A stretch of 64,000 nucleotides of DNA from Chitinophagaceae bacterium (GTDB lineage Bacteria > Bacteroidota > Bacteroidia > Chitinophagales > Chitinophagaceae). Both the position numbers and the translations under genes were made by a program. The stretch is from assembly GCA_023957755.1 (NCBI GenBank), contig JAMLGT010000010.1, forward strand, positions 62,001 through 126,000, read 5' to 3'. Below, in pieces: positions 1-9,177 of this stretch (positions are counted from its first letter, which is position 1; every line of letters begins with the position of its first letter). The notes beneath the pieces are model-generated. The model worked only from the letters and a program-made list of their open reading frames with translations, had not been told where the DNA came from and searched no databases.

Positions 1-1187
1 ATATTTTTTAATATTGATGGTTTTATCTTACTAATCTGGTCTTTTATTTCCAGCAACTTTGGGTTGTTTTCTCCAATTGTAGCCTTCCCTTTCTCATAAT
101 CTAATTCCAGGGAATTCAACTTTGTAAGCATTTCAGACAAGAGCGGGTCGTTCACTCCTAAAGTAGCTGGTATAACTCCATCAGAGCCATTCTTCTTAAC
201 AAACTTCTCAACCTGCTCTAATACGGACAACTGCGTAGTTACTTCACTCAACTTCTGGTCATTCTCACTGACATTTTGAAGATAGAGCTGCCCCTGAGTG
301 CTAATATCTACAGCATCCTTTCCAGACTTAAATGCCTGGGCTTTCTTTTGAATTGTATCCAAATCCTTCGAGATAATACCAAGTCGTTCATTTACGAAGT
401 CAAGTGTGTTCTTCGCCAGAAAATTCTTCTCAGAAATTTCTGACTCTCTATACGATAAAATCAACTGATTTAGAATATCCTCAGCTCTTTTGGGGATTTC
501 GTCACGAAAGGTCAAATTTAGAACTGAAGATAACTTACTGGCTGACTCTACTTTTAACCCACTTAAAAGCCATGGCACCATAAGCCTGGGGGAATAAACC
601 GATAAATAAAAGCTATTAGTAGAGGAATCCGGAATATAGTTCTTATTCTTTTCAAAAATTAATACTCCATACGGAAGCTTTGCAGGGGAACCTAACGGAT
701 AACGATCCTTGCCATTTAGAATTACCTCATTTCTTTGCTCGTCATAAGAAATTGGGATATTCTCTTCTTTTCGCAAATTTTCCGGATTTGGTGCGATCGC
801 TACTACGGGAGAGGAAAAAAAAGCTGATTTGGTTTTCCTATAATGTTTTTGAGAAATTGGGGTATATAAGTTTAATTTATCCGCTACATCTTTCATTAGT
901 TTTCTTGACTGCAAAACTTCTACTTCATTTTCCACTATCTTCTTCGATGAAATTTGATCAAGTGATTCCATCAGTTTTGAATCTTCATTGCCCTTCTTTT
1001 CGTCCTTAATAATTAAGGTTGCTGAAGCTTCATAAATTGGGACTGTTGTCTTTAAATAGCCCCACGCACCCACTACTCCTAATATTATTGAAATAAGAAA
1101 CACAGGCCAGTACGGCAGGTACTTTGCCACTACCTTATCATAGAGACTTTCATCACTACGCATATCATTCTTATTTTCCGCTCCCAT
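1..1187 (-). CDS. Wzz/Wzc-type polysaccharide co-polymerase, N-terminal part
   Basis: The gene runs off the left edge, so only about the first 395 residues are visible. It starts at ATG 1187, 33 nt after the stop of the Wza-like gene, so the two are probably co-transcribed. A charged N-terminus is followed by a membrane segment at about residues 24-45 (PYWPVFLISIILGVVGAW) and then a long periplasmic region rich in predicted helix and coiled coil. This is the layout of the Wzz chain-length domain. In Bacteroidota such proteins usually continue into a second membrane segment and a BY-type tyrosine autokinase (Wzc). That part lies outside the window, so Wzc versus plain Wzz cannot be decided. 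Inferred role: control of export and chain length of a surface polysaccharide together with the neighbouring Wza-like lipoprotein. Confidence 0.85.
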   Translation of the reverse strand, partial: MGAENKNDMRSDESLYDKVVAKYLPYWPVFLISIILGVVGAWGYLKTTVPIYEASATLIIKDEKKGNEDSKLMESLDQISSKKIVENEVEVLQSRKLMKDVADKLNLYTPISQKHYRKTKSAFFSSPVVAIAPNPENLRKEENIPISYDEQRNEVILNGKDRYPLGSPAKLPYGVLIFEKNKNYIPDSSTNSFYLSVYSPRLMVPWLLSGLKVESASKLSSVLNLTFRDEIPKRAEDILNQLILSYRESEISEKNFLAKNTLDFVNERLGIISKDLDTIQKKAQAFKSGKDAVDISTQGQLYLQNVSENDQKLSEVTTQLSVLEQVEKFVKKNGSDGVIPATLGVNDPLLSEMLTKLNSLELDYEKGKATIGENNPKLLEIKDQISKIKPSILKN

Positions 1188-1220
1188 AGATAAAAAAATT
1201 CATTATTTTAAAACACTATT

Positions 1221-2000
1221 TCACCTTAAAATCCTGTCTAGGATAATAATAGACACAGAAAGGGCAGTCATAAGAACAGGCACAGTCTGTGGCCACATTG
1301 AGGCCTGAGCTGCCCTCGCCCTGTTAGGCTGTACATAGACGATATCATTGGGCTCGAGATAATAGTAGGGCGACTTCAGAAAATCAGGAGAGGTAAGGTC
1401 CAAATGAACCGTTGAGCGAGCACCGCCATGTTCCCTAATCAACAACACATTATCTCGCTTGCCATAGATCGTCAAATCCCCTGCCACGCCTAATGCCTTT
1501 AAAAGTGAAATCTTCTCACTTTGCACTGTAATAACTGTCGGACGTCCTACCTCCCCGATTACAGTGACCTCATAATTAAGGAATCTGATTTCTACCAAAG
1601 GCTCTACCAGCAATTTCTTTTCAAGAATTGTATTTGTGATTTTTTCTTTCAGTTGGCTCTTGGTCAGCCCCCCCGCCATTACCTTACCCAAAACTGGTAG
1701 TTGTATAGAGCCATCTGCCCCAACCAGATAACCCGTACGTTCGGTGTTTACACCGGTAATAGTAGTTAACCTTGTTGTAGCATCCTTATTTGGATTGAAG
1801 ATCTCAGATGCTTCAGCGCTAAGACTACTGATTATGATGCTTAAAAGGTCATTTGGTGATATAACCACCTCATCTGTCTTTTCTGTTCCATAGTTTACCT
1901 TATCATTTACTCCGTTAAAATAAGTCAGGTTCTTAGTACTTCCACATGAAACCAGAAACATAACAACACCAGAGAATAAAAATAGCCTTACAATTTTCAT
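1221..2000 (-). CDS. Wza-like polysaccharide export outer-membrane lipoprotein
   Basis: 259 residues. The N-terminus is a lipoprotein signal with lipobox LVSC (Cys19). A polysaccharide-export domain follows, beginning near VISPNDLLSI, and then an SLBB-type segment containing VTVIGEVGRPTVITV. A hydrophobic C-terminal helix (about residues 236-257, ending DRILR) fits the short Bacteroidota form of this family. In the Wza family the protein forms the outer-membrane channel through which capsule or exopolysaccharide leaves the cell, in partnership with a Wzc-type inner-membrane protein. Here that partner is the next gene downstream. A good promoter match lies 125-155 nt upstream. The substrate polymer is unknown. 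Confidence 0.9.
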   Translation of the reverse strand: MKIVRLFLFSGVVMFLVSCGSTKNLTYFNGVNDKVNYGTEKTDEVVISPNDLLSIIISSLSAEASEIFNPNKDATTRLTTITGVNTERTGYLVGADGSIQLPVLGKVMAGGLTKSQLKEKITNTILEKKLLVEPLVEIRFLNYEVTVIGEVGRPTVITVQSEKISLLKALGVAGDLTIYGKRDNVLLIREHGGARSTVHLDLTSPDFLKSPYYYLEPNDIVYVQPNRARAAQASMWPQTVPVLMTALSVSIIILDRILR

Positions 2001-2585
2001 TTGTATTAATATTTATTTTAGATAAACCACTAGTTTAGATATTCTCAGAGGATTCTGCTTTATTAAAAAAGCACATTGGAGGGGGCTTTATCAGGAAATT
2101 GAACAGAGAAAAAGTATGAAGTTTCAAAGTTATATCAGAATAAAGATAAAAACAAGTGATTTGCAATCCACTCCACCCCCGAGTTTTATGGAAAACTTTA
2201 ACTTGATTATCCTCTACCTCGATTCTTTTCACGCCTCTCACCCCCGACTGATAAAAGATTTAAGTCCATCTCTACATTCCTTGCAACACAAATTCACAAT
2301 TCACACTTAATGTTTTAGGCAACCCGCGTGGGCCCTACCTAAAAATCTAATTTGTATTTCTCCCAAATAGGGAAAGCTAATACATTTCTTAGGCCTGTTT
2401 TTCCTCTTTATCCCATCAATAAATTCAATTGGAATTTTTCCGTACAATCCATAACCATTGACAATCCATACAAATGATAGTCTGTTAAAAATATGAGTCC
2501 ACTATCAAATCGCTGATTATCAGAAGGTTATCGCATCAAATATTGTCTTTTTAAAGCGACTGTCAACTTTTCTGCATGAAAGACC
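2001..2585. other. Intergenic region between glycosyltransferase and Wza-like genes
   Basis: 585 bases without a convincing gene. Short open frames exist on both strands (2035-2241 minus, 2116-2310 plus), but they overlap each other and show no recognisable protein features. The only feature I can support is the promoter at 2125-2155. The rest of the region nearest Wza would be its leader. Confidence 0.6.
2125..2155 (-). promoter_or_regulatory. Bacteroidota-type promoter for the Wza-like gene
   Basis: On the minus strand the bases read TTG (2155-2153), a 20-nt spacer, then TAACTTTG (2132-2125). This matches the Bacteroidota -33 TTG and -7 TAnnTTTG elements. The predicted start of transcription is near 2122, giving a leader of about 120 nt. 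It would uncouple export genes from the upstream glycosyltransferase gene. Prediction by consensus only. Confidence 0.5.
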
Positions 2586-3497
2586 TTAAAAAAGCCTCCT
2601 GACTGCTTTTTTCACTTGCTTTAGATACCATGGAATCGTCACCTTATCATAAATTACAATCTGAGAAGGATTCAGGTAAATCTTATCGTATCCCAGTCTA
2701 GCCATATCTTCATGAAAAGTAACATGTTCGCAATTAAATTTTACCACCTCATCATTATTTTCCTTTAAACGATATTGAATATTCCTGATGGCTTCCCATC
2801 TATATATTGCAAGGCCGTTAAAACCGGAAAGAATTCTAATAAAATCCATTCCTCTTTTAAGGTTCTTATATTTTTTCTGAGTACGCCTCATTTTTTTTAT
2901 TGTTGTCGGCTGCCGATCCCCTTCTTCTTTAAAAGCATACGAATCATAAAACGAAGGAAATATGGGGTGATTTAAAGTAACCTTTCTCCCATTAGAAGTG
3001 ATGCAATCCCAATCCTCTTCAAATCCAAATGAATTTAAAACCCCTTCAAGTTCAATCCTGAATACATCAGAGTCAATGGCAATCAAATAATCTATCTGAA
3101 AGTTGTCCCTTACAAAATCCAAATATTGGTTTCTATACCTGACCATAGGTGCAATTCGTGCTGCCGAATAGGCATACCCGTGATTTCGTACCCCTGGCTT
3201 CTTTGATACCCGGCATTGACTATAATCTTCGGATTTGAGATACACCCCTCTCTTATTTTTTTCCCAATCTCTGAGGATAGCTTTGGTATTATCTCTGCTG
3301 TCATTTTCAATAACTATCACATACGACTCTTTGAAAAACTTACGTAGTGATTCTATAAAATCGATTCCTCCTCCTAACGTTTCCTCACAATCTCTCGCCA
3401 ATACACAAATTGCCACAGAAGAGGTACTCATTTTTTCTATTCCCCTTTCAATCCTTTGGCTGAACTCTATTTCTTTTACAGTTTTCATAGATTTCAC
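2586..3497 (-). CDS. GT-A glycosyltransferase, GT69/CAP59-like
   Basis: 303 residues, no signal peptide or membrane span, so probably cytoplasmic or peripheral. The N-terminal half contains a nucleotide-sugar-fold strand (VAICVLARDCEETL), then IENDSRDNT, and later the DxD-like IAIDSDVF expected to bind the metal-nucleotide sugar. The order ENDS...RN...DSD...FYDSY resembles the CAP59/CMT1 mannosyltransferase family (GT69), best known from fungal capsule synthesis. I infer this from motif order and not from an alignment. ATG 3497 is used; ATG 3488 (Met4) or Met23 are alternatives. It sits between the UpxY-like regulator and the export genes on the same strand, so it probably adds a sugar to the polymer of this locus. 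The sugar is unknown. Confidence 0.65.
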   Translation of the reverse strand: MKSMKTVKEIEFSQRIERGIEKMSTSSVAICVLARDCEETLGGGIDFIESLRKFFKESYVIVIENDSRDNTKAILRDWEKNKRGVYLKSEDYSQCRVSKKPGVRNHGYAYSAARIAPMVRYRNQYLDFVRDNFQIDYLIAIDSDVFRIELEGVLNSFGFEEDWDCITSNGRKVTLNHPIFPSFYDSYAFKEEGDRQPTTIKKMRRTQKKYKNLKRGMDFIRILSGFNGLAIYRWEAIRNIQYRLKENNDEVVKFNCEHVTFHEDMARLGYDKIYLNPSQIVIYDKVTIPWYLKQVKKAVRRLF

Positions 3498-3892
3498 ATA
3501 AACTGAAAGGTGTAAATAGTAATTAAAATAACTCTGGAACTAGTAATAAATATTTATGCAGCCCAAACAAACCTTCAAATGAACTATCAAGCCAATCATC
3601 ACAGTATTCGGGTAAAGTCTTTTATGGGTATTAGATGAAAATCGGATTGGGGTTTTACAATTCAGGCCAAAATTATAACAGAAACAAAAAAATACGAAAT
3701 TTGGAGAAGATTTTGCAAAATAAAATCAAATGATGGTCAACGGCTCCCCGGAAGTTAATTTCCTTCTACCTAAAATAGTCTTCACTACAACCTGAAACTC
3801 ACAAAAAAAGACTCAATTCTTTACTCCTGAGTCTCTAAAATCTTCCTAAAAGTAAGTACCAGGTGGTAATGCTATCTTTAAACCTGACACAT
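3498..3892. other. Intergenic leader between antiterminator and glycosyltransferase
   Basis: 395 bases with no gene. It holds a strong minus-strand terminator at about 3803-3838 (listed separately) and a single -7 box match, TAATTTTG on the minus strand at 3675-3668, without a clear -33 partner. If used, that box would give the glycosyltransferase transcript a leader of about 165 nt. Confidence 0.55.
3803..3838 (-). terminator. Rho-independent terminator after the UpxY-like gene
   Basis: Read on the minus strand, AGACTCA (3834-3828) pairs with TGAGTCT (3815-3809) across a 12-nt loop and is followed by an unbroken run of T to 3803. Flanking A.T and G.T pairs could lengthen the stem. It lies about 60 nt beyond the stop of the antiterminator gene and before the structural genes of the polysaccharide locus. 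Confidence 0.75.
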
Positions 3893-4432
3893 CTATTTTT
3901 GCGATTCGGCACCAAACAACATAACCGATACATTGGTTCCGGCAGGACGGTTGACAGGATCATACAGCACCCACTCTGCAGGTTCTTTTTCAAGCTGAGA
4001 AGTTAATACGTATCCTAGTTCGGGAACAAACAGACTGGCAATCGTTCCTTTAATCGTAGTTCTGGTATTTCTCTCAGATGCAAAATCCTTCTCACTTAAT
4101 TCGCGTTCCTGCACTCTCACATCGCGGTATCTTCTAAGAAATGTTCTTATTCCACTAATGGTTCGTTCTGAAACCACAACCGGTTCACTCTTCCAGTGTA
4201 CCACACTTATCACCAGATGGTTTGAAACTACCATTTGCAATTCATCCTGATTGATATTTACAAATATTCTGGAAGGAAAAATTCCACTGGTAATCTCTTT
4301 GGTTCCAAAGAAGCCTTTAACAGCCCTCTTGGTCACCGGGTAAAAATTCTCAATCTTCTTAGAATTTAACCAGGAAACAACACGAGATTCCTTGTTTTCT
4401 TTCACATAAATCAAATACCAAAGCTTTCCCAT
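3893..4432 (-). CDS. UpxY-like NusG-family transcription antiterminator
   Basis: 179 residues. The N-terminus (WYLIYVKENKESRVVSWL) is the NGN-domain start typical of NusG/RfaH/UpxY paralogues. The middle, GIFPSRIFVNI, matches the NGN strand that carries the ribosome/RNAP-facing surface. The C-terminal portion around KGTIASLFVPELGYVL is a plausible degenerate KOW-type domain. In Bacteroides, UpxY proteins are encoded first in capsule operons and let RNA polymerase read through the locus leader. Here it is also the first gene upstream of glycosyltransferase, Wza-like and Wzc-like genes on the same strand, which supports the same role. A terminator hairpin follows the gene. Housekeeping NusG is different and is not in this window. 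Confidence 0.85.
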   Translation of the reverse strand: MGKLWYLIYVKENKESRVVSWLNSKKIENFYPVTKRAVKGFFGTKEITSGIFPSRIFVNINQDELQMVVSNHLVISVVHWKSEPVVVSERTISGIRTFLRRYRDVRVQERELSEKDFASERNTRTTIKGTIASLFVPELGYVLTSQLEKEPAEWVLYDPVNRPAGTNVSVMLFGAESQK

Positions 4433-4921
4433 TTTCTTTAATTTTTTTTCTCACAAAATCAACCACTCCGAGGGTCTATTCTTTATCCTCTGTGGCCCTG
4501 GTTTTCAAAAAACACCGGATCATCACATTCCTTTTGGGGGGTAGCTTTTTTTCTTGCGGTTATTTTCACAGATATCTTCAATTGGACATTCAGAAAGTAT
4601 TCTGGATATAAACTCTATAGAAGGAAATAATTTCAGGATTCGTTGTAATCAGCCTGAGCAGCTTTTATGCTCTTATGCTTTGACCTTATAAAGACTAACC
4701 CTGTCCTTAATTCTTTTCTTAAAATTAAAACAGATCTTTCAGAGGATTTTACTCTCTACTCGAAAAATGGTTGGAAAGGCCTTTTGGTAGGAAATTGAAA
4801 AACGGCTTTGGTAAACCGGGAACGAAGATATTTCAGTTTTTGAAAAAAAACAAGTTTCTTTTGAAGATTCTGTAACGAGTAATTTGGTGAGAAACCAAAC
4901 CTCAACCAAAAAACTATATCT
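4433..4921. other. Intergenic region upstream of the antiterminator gene
   Basis: 489 bases with no open frame of note on either strand. It probably contains the promoter and leader of the polysaccharide locus, but I found no exact TAnnTTTG box and no terminator-like hairpin for the M1 peptidase gene that ends at 4922. Confidence 0.5.
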
Positions 4922-6910
4922 CTACCTCTGCCACAAATTATTCTTCCTCTTTATATCCGGTAATTTGTGACCTGGGTCTAATTCAACAGATTGAATTACA
5001 GATGTATATGACAACTTCAACGAAAACCTGGCTCCCGAATACCAGACTTCTACAGGCAGATTTAAAAGCTCTTTATGCCCGTCTTCATACACCACTTTTA
5101 CTTCGATGGGATAAGCTGATTTTTCTTTATTGAGGAGAAAAACCGTATAAAACTTTTCTTTTTCGTTCCGGATCACAGAGTCCACAGCTACATCAAACTG
5201 CCAGTTATTCTCAAACCATTGTCTCCAAAACCAGCTCAAATCTTCACCGCCCTCATTCTCCATTGTCCTGAAGAAATCGTCAGGGCCAGGATGCTTATAT
5301 GACCAGTTAGTGATATACTTTCTAAATGCATAATCAAATCTGTCAGTTCCAAGAATTTGTTCCCTTAGCAGGATCAATCCAAACGCAGGTTTAAAATAAG
5401 AAAATGGATGTCTGTACTTCCCGATAATCAGGTCTGCCCGATTCATTATAGTTGGGGCATCCGGATCACTAATCCAGGGTATTATCTCGTCCGCAGGATT
5501 TCCTCCACCGGGTGCATACTCACCATCCCGCTTGGGGGCAAACTCACCATTATTAAAATAGTCGGAGGCGTAAACATCTATAAACGTATTAAACCCCTCG
5601 TCCATCCAGGCGTGCCTGCGTTCACTGCTCCCAACTATCATCGGGAACCATGTGTGCCCTATCTCATGGGCTATCAACCAAAACAGGCCTTTTCCCCTCG
5701 CCCCCATTCCGTCAAATAAAATACCCGGATACTCCATTCCACCAGCCCTGCCAGCTTCATTCACTGCCACCGGATAAGGGTATGGTGTCCACTTTTCAGA
5801 AAAGTATTCGATAGATCCTTTCAGAAATTCTGTACTTCTTGCCCACCCATTTTCTCCATAGCTTTCAACAGGATATGCACTCATCGCTAGCGCATACTTG
5901 CCCTTTGGAAGATTTATTCTGGCGGCGTCCACTACGTATGCTAATGAAGCTCCAAATGCCACATCTCTACTATTCTGCATCCTGAAATGCCAATTTTTCC
6001 ATCGAACCACATCCTTCTTATTATTTCTTGCCCTTTCAGCAATTTTTTCTACATCTGCTTTGTCCCGTATAAAAACAGTTTTATCACTTTTTCTCGCCTG
6101 ATTTAGCCTGCCTAATTCCTGAGGGGAATACACTTCTGCTTCATTAACCACTTCTCCACTTCCAACCACTATCATCCCTTCAGGTACGGTTACCGTATAA
6201 TCAAAGTCGCCATACTCACAATAAAACTCTCCAGTACCGATATAGGGAAGTGTATTCCAGCCATTCAAATCATCATACACACACATACGTGGAAACCACT
6301 GAGCTATCTCAAAAATCTTCCCATTCTTTGTAGAGAAATAATCCGTGCGCCCTCCAAACAAGCCGGGGATCTCATAAGCGTAATCAATAGAAATCCTTAT
6401 AGAATGCTTCGATTGGAGCGGTTCGTCAAGCCTTATCTGTAGCCGTGTGTCAGAAATAATATATTTTGCCTGGCTCACTTTTCCACCGTAGGTAAGGGTC
6501 ATTTTCCTAAATTGATAGCCATCAGTCTGACCCTGTCTTCTTAGCCCTTGTGAGTAATCAGAAATTGAATACTTCTTATACATATATTGATCCACCTGCA
6601 ACCAAAGGGAACTCAGATCATCCGGACTGTTGTTGACATACTCTATTTGCTCCGACACAGTTAATGTGTTTGCTACTGTATCCAGCCTGGCCTTCAGATT
6701 ATAATTCACCCTGTTTTGCCAGTAATCCTTTCCCGGTGCACCATTGGCAGCTCTATAAGGTGTTATGGTATTCTTGGGATACACAGCAAAAAGTTGATAG
6801 GGATCAAAGTTGGACTGTGCATTTACTCCGATGCAGATAAGAATCAAAACTACCGACCAAACCAACTTTACCTTTTTATTTAAGAGCATATTCAATAGAT
6901 TTACTGTCAT
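4922..6910 (-). CDS. Exported M1-family metallopeptidase
   Basis: 662 residues. A signal peptide (hydrophobic VWSVVLILICIG, then VNAQS) suggests export to the periplasm or surface. The gluzincin motif HEIGH starts near residue 415 and is followed after 18 residues by the third zinc ligand Glu in WMDEGFN. GGMEYPG upstream occupies the place of the GAMEN substrate-binding motif. These features define an M1 aminopeptidase-type fold, which removes N-terminal residues from peptides. The N-terminal beta domain is present. The exact substrate is unknown, and Bacteroidota carry many such paralogues. ATG 6910 is used; an internal ATG at 6889 would give a tidier signal peptide. The gene is divergent from msrB. 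Confidence 0.9.
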   Translation of the reverse strand: MTVNLLNMLLNKKVKLVWSVVLILICIGVNAQSNFDPYQLFAVYPKNTITPYRAANGAPGKDYWQNRVNYNLKARLDTVANTLTVSEQIEYVNNSPDDLSSLWLQVDQYMYKKYSISDYSQGLRRQGQTDGYQFRKMTLTYGGKVSQAKYIISDTRLQIRLDEPLQSKHSIRISIDYAYEIPGLFGGRTDYFSTKNGKIFEIAQWFPRMCVYDDLNGWNTLPYIGTGEFYCEYGDFDYTVTVPEGMIVVGSGEVVNEAEVYSPQELGRLNQARKSDKTVFIRDKADVEKIAERARNNKKDVVRWKNWHFRMQNSRDVAFGASLAYVVDAARINLPKGKYALAMSAYPVESYGENGWARSTEFLKGSIEYFSEKWTPYPYPVAVNEAGRAGGMEYPGILFDGMGARGKGLFWLIAHEIGHTWFPMIVGSSERRHAWMDEGFNTFIDVYASDYFNNGEFAPKRDGEYAPGGGNPADEIIPWISDPDAPTIMNRADLIIGKYRHPFSYFKPAFGLILLREQILGTDRFDYAFRKYITNWSYKHPGPDDFFRTMENEGGEDLSWFWRQWFENNWQFDVAVDSVIRNEKEKFYTVFLLNKEKSAYPIEVKVVYEDGHKELLNLPVEVWYSGARFSLKLSYTSVIQSVELDPGHKLPDIKRKNNLWQR

Positions 6911-6959
6911 AAATAAAACAAGGTAAAAAATAATTTTCGCAGGTGTGAAGAATCAATTG

Positions 6960-7466
6960 ATGAACGGAAAAATAATTTGGGGGTGGTGTCTATTCCTGTT
7001 GGTTACCGGATGTACATCGTCAAATATTCCGCTTCATCCGACTGCAAACCTCACACCCTCAAAAAGTACAAATATGGCTTATAACAAACTTTCAGCTGAA
7101 GAAGAACGGGTGATTCTGTACAAAGGAACTGAGATGCCATTTACCGGAGAATACTATACTAATACTAAAAAGGGTACCTATATCTGCCGCCGATGCAATG
7201 CACCTCTCTATAACTCTACTGACAAATTCGCCTCTTCATGCGGATGGCCCAGTTTTGACGACGAGATAAAGGGGGCTGTAACGAGACAACCGGATGCAGA
7301 CGGGTACAGAACCGAAATCGTTTGCGCCAACTGTGGCGGACATCTGGGCCATGTCTTTACCGGTGAGTGGGAAACAGCAAAAAATGTGAGGCACTGCGTA
7401 AATAGTGTTTCTATCAGGTTTATCCCGGCAGGAGAGCCCCTTCCTCCGGTAATTAAGTCACAGTAA
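6960..7466 (+). CDS. msrB: Peptide-methionine (R)-S-oxide reductase, lipoprotein form
   Basis: Reduces methionine-R-sulfoxide in oxidised proteins. The domain carries the two zinc CxxC pairs (CRRC and CANC), the central SCGWPSFD motif and the catalytic RHCVNS segment, so all key residues of MsrB are present. The protein begins with a lipoprotein-type signal (LFLLVTGC, Cys18 from ATG 6960), so it should act outside the cytoplasm, anchored to a membrane. ATG 6960 is preferred because it starts directly at the signal peptide. GTG 6945 is an in-frame alternative adding five residues. A near-consensus -7 box TAATTTTC lies at 6931-6938. Confidence 0.93.
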   Translation: MNGKIIWGWCLFLLVTGCTSSNIPLHPTANLTPSKSTNMAYNKLSAEEERVILYKGTEMPFTGEYYTNTKKGTYICRRCNAPLYNSTDKFASSCGWPSFDDEIKGAVTRQPDADGYRTEIVCANCGGHLGHVFTGEWETAKNVRHCVNSVSIRFIPAGEPLPPVIKSQ

Positions 7467-7488
7467 AAATCAAATCCGAATTTCAGTC

Positions 7489-8703
7489 TTATCGCGAACT
7501 TGCTATCAACAGATTTAAATCTGTGAACTTCAAGTCAAACCGCTCACTTAAATAGAAATTGGTCAGCGCGCCCCTGAAAACATAAATGCCACTTCTGATA
7601 TTTATCCTGTACCAAACCATGTTTTCGATTCCCCCATCTTCTGAAATTTCAAGCATGAGGGGCATAAGCACATTACTGATAGCCTGCGAAGCAGTCCTTG
7701 CAAACCCACTTGGAATATTGGGTACACAATAATGAATTACATCATATTTTTTAAAAACCGGTGCATCTTGCGAAGTAATTCTGGAGGTCTCAAAACACCC
7801 TCCGTGATCAATACTAACATCTACAATCACACTCCCCGGTCTCATTCTGCTCACCATCTCTTCTGTAACCACAAGCGGCGTCCTTCCCCCATTGGCCGAA
7901 AGTGCGCCCACTGCCACATCACATGTTTTTAACTGCTTTCCGAGAATACCGGGTTCTATAACAGAAGTATATACACGCGTACCGATATTGTTCTGCAATC
8001 GCTTTAGGCGGTAAATGCTATTGTCAAAAACTTTAACACTAGCTCCCATCGCAAGTGCCGTCCTTGCCGCCTGCTCACCTACTATCCCTGCCCCGATAAT
8101 AATTACCTTGGTGGGCGGAATACCGGAAATACCCCCCAACAGCACTCCTCTCCCCTTATTGGTACTGCTCAGGTAATGTCCGGCTATTAGCATTACTGCG
8201 CTCCCGGCAATCTCACTCATACTCCTTACAATCGGGTTATGGCCACTGTCATCTTTCAGGTTTTCAAAACTAAGCGCTGTGATCTTCTTCTCCATCATTT
8301 TTTCAAGGATTTCGCGCTTCATAGCAGAAACATGTATCGGAGAAATGATGAACTGATCTGGCTTCAGATATTCCACTTCCATCTCACAGAGGGGAGCGCT
8401 CTTTACAATTGTACTACACTCAAATACTTCCTTCTTGGAATACACCACTTTTGCACCGGCATCGCTAAAATCCCTATCGCTGTAATTTGCTCCTTCCCCC
8501 GACTGTGACTCTATCAACACTTTGTGGCCATTTGCTACTAACACGCTCACACCTTCCGGGGTAAGTGCCACCCTATTCTCCTGAAAGGAGACCTCTTTAG
8601 GAATTCCGATATGTAGTTCAGCCCCTCTGGGCTTAATATCTAAAGTCTCTTCAAAAGTTTCATAGCTCAACGAAGGGGATACAAAAGGTTTGGAAGATGA
8701 CAT
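7489..8703 (-). CDS. ald: Alanine dehydrogenase (AlaDH/PNT family)
   Basis: Interconverts L-alanine and pyruvate with NAD(H), releasing or fixing ammonia. The N-terminal AlaDH/PNT domain shows IGIPKEVSFQENRVALTP, the family signature including the conserved Arg. The NAD-binding Rossmann loop is VIIIGAGIVGEQAA, and the substrate His lies in the conserved SPIHVS strand. The length of about 404 residues fits the family, which also includes transhydrogenase alpha subunits. The lack of a following beta subunit favours alanine dehydrogenase. ATG 8703 (MSSSKPF) is preferred over ATG 8742, which would overlap tsaE. The gene follows tsaE at 35 nt and is probably co-transcribed. Confidence 0.88.
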   Translation of the reverse strand: MSSSKPFVSPSLSYETFEETLDIKPRGAELHIGIPKEVSFQENRVALTPEGVSVLVANGHKVLIESQSGEGANYSDRDFSDAGAKVVYSKKEVFECSTIVKSAPLCEMEVEYLKPDQFIISPIHVSAMKREILEKMMEKKITALSFENLKDDSGHNPIVRSMSEIAGSAVMLIAGHYLSSTNKGRGVLLGGISGIPPTKVIIIGAGIVGEQAARTALAMGASVKVFDNSIYRLKRLQNNIGTRVYTSVIEPGILGKQLKTCDVAVGALSANGGRTPLVVTEEMVSRMRPGSVIVDVSIDHGGCFETSRITSQDAPVFKKYDVIHYCVPNIPSGFARTASQAISNVLMPLMLEISEDGGIENMVWYRINIRSGIYVFRGALTNFYLSERFDLKFTDLNLLIASSR

Positions 8704-8738
8704 AAAAACTCTATTAATGACTAAATATAAAGAAAATT

Positions 8739-9173
8739 TCAATCTGTAGATTGAGGAATCGAAATCCTTAACCTGCGGCAGTCTCTACTTTCTATTTCTA
8801 TTTCCACCCTGACAGTATCAGACGGCAAAATCTCCTGCGCCCTCTCCGGCCACTCTATAAAACAGATGTTACCACTGTCAATACTGTCTTCTATTCCCGC
8901 ACTTACTGCCTCCTCCTCATTCCTGATGCGATAGAGGTCAATATGAAAAATATCACCATGTAAAGAATTATACTGCTGAACTATAGAAAAAGTTGGACTG
9001 CTAACCACATCTTCCACCCCCAACTCTTTACAAACAGCAGAAATAAAGGTAGTCTTACCTGCTCCCAATTCCCCCGAAAACGAGAACACTCTGTATCCTC
9101 TTGTCAGATTTACAAATTCTTTTGCAGCCTCCCGAATATTTCCAAAATCCACCTTCAGTGCATGCGTTGCCAT
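8739..9173 (-). CDS. tsaE: tRNA threonylcarbamoyladenosine biosynthesis ATPase TsaE
   Basis: 144 residues. Walker A GELGAGKTTF (residues 34-43) and FIEWPE near the C-terminus identify TsaE/YjeE, the ATPase that works with TsaB and TsaD to put the threonylcarbamoyl group on A37 of ANN-decoding tRNAs. The intervening SSPTFSIVQQY segment is also typical. It is full length for the family. TsaB and TsaD are not in the window. A -7 promoter box ends only a few bases before the start codon, so the transcript is predicted to be almost leaderless. Confidence 0.93.
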   Translation of the reverse strand: MATHALKVDFGNIREAAKEFVNLTRGYRVFSFSGELGAGKTTFISAVCKELGVEDVVSSPTFSIVQQYNSLHGDIFHIDLYRIRNEEEAVSAGIEDSIDSGNICFIEWPERAQEILPSDTVRVEIEIESRDCRRLRISIPQSTD

Positions 9174-9177
9174 CCGG

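Noticed and set aside
680-1009. A 109-residue plus-strand open frame
   Set aside because: It lies wholly inside the minus-strand Wzz/Wzc-like gene in another frame and has no recognisable features.
2035-2310. Two overlapping short frames on opposite strands in the Wza upstream gap
   Set aside because: They overlap each other, have no conserved pattern, and one covers the predicted promoter. Treated as intergenic.
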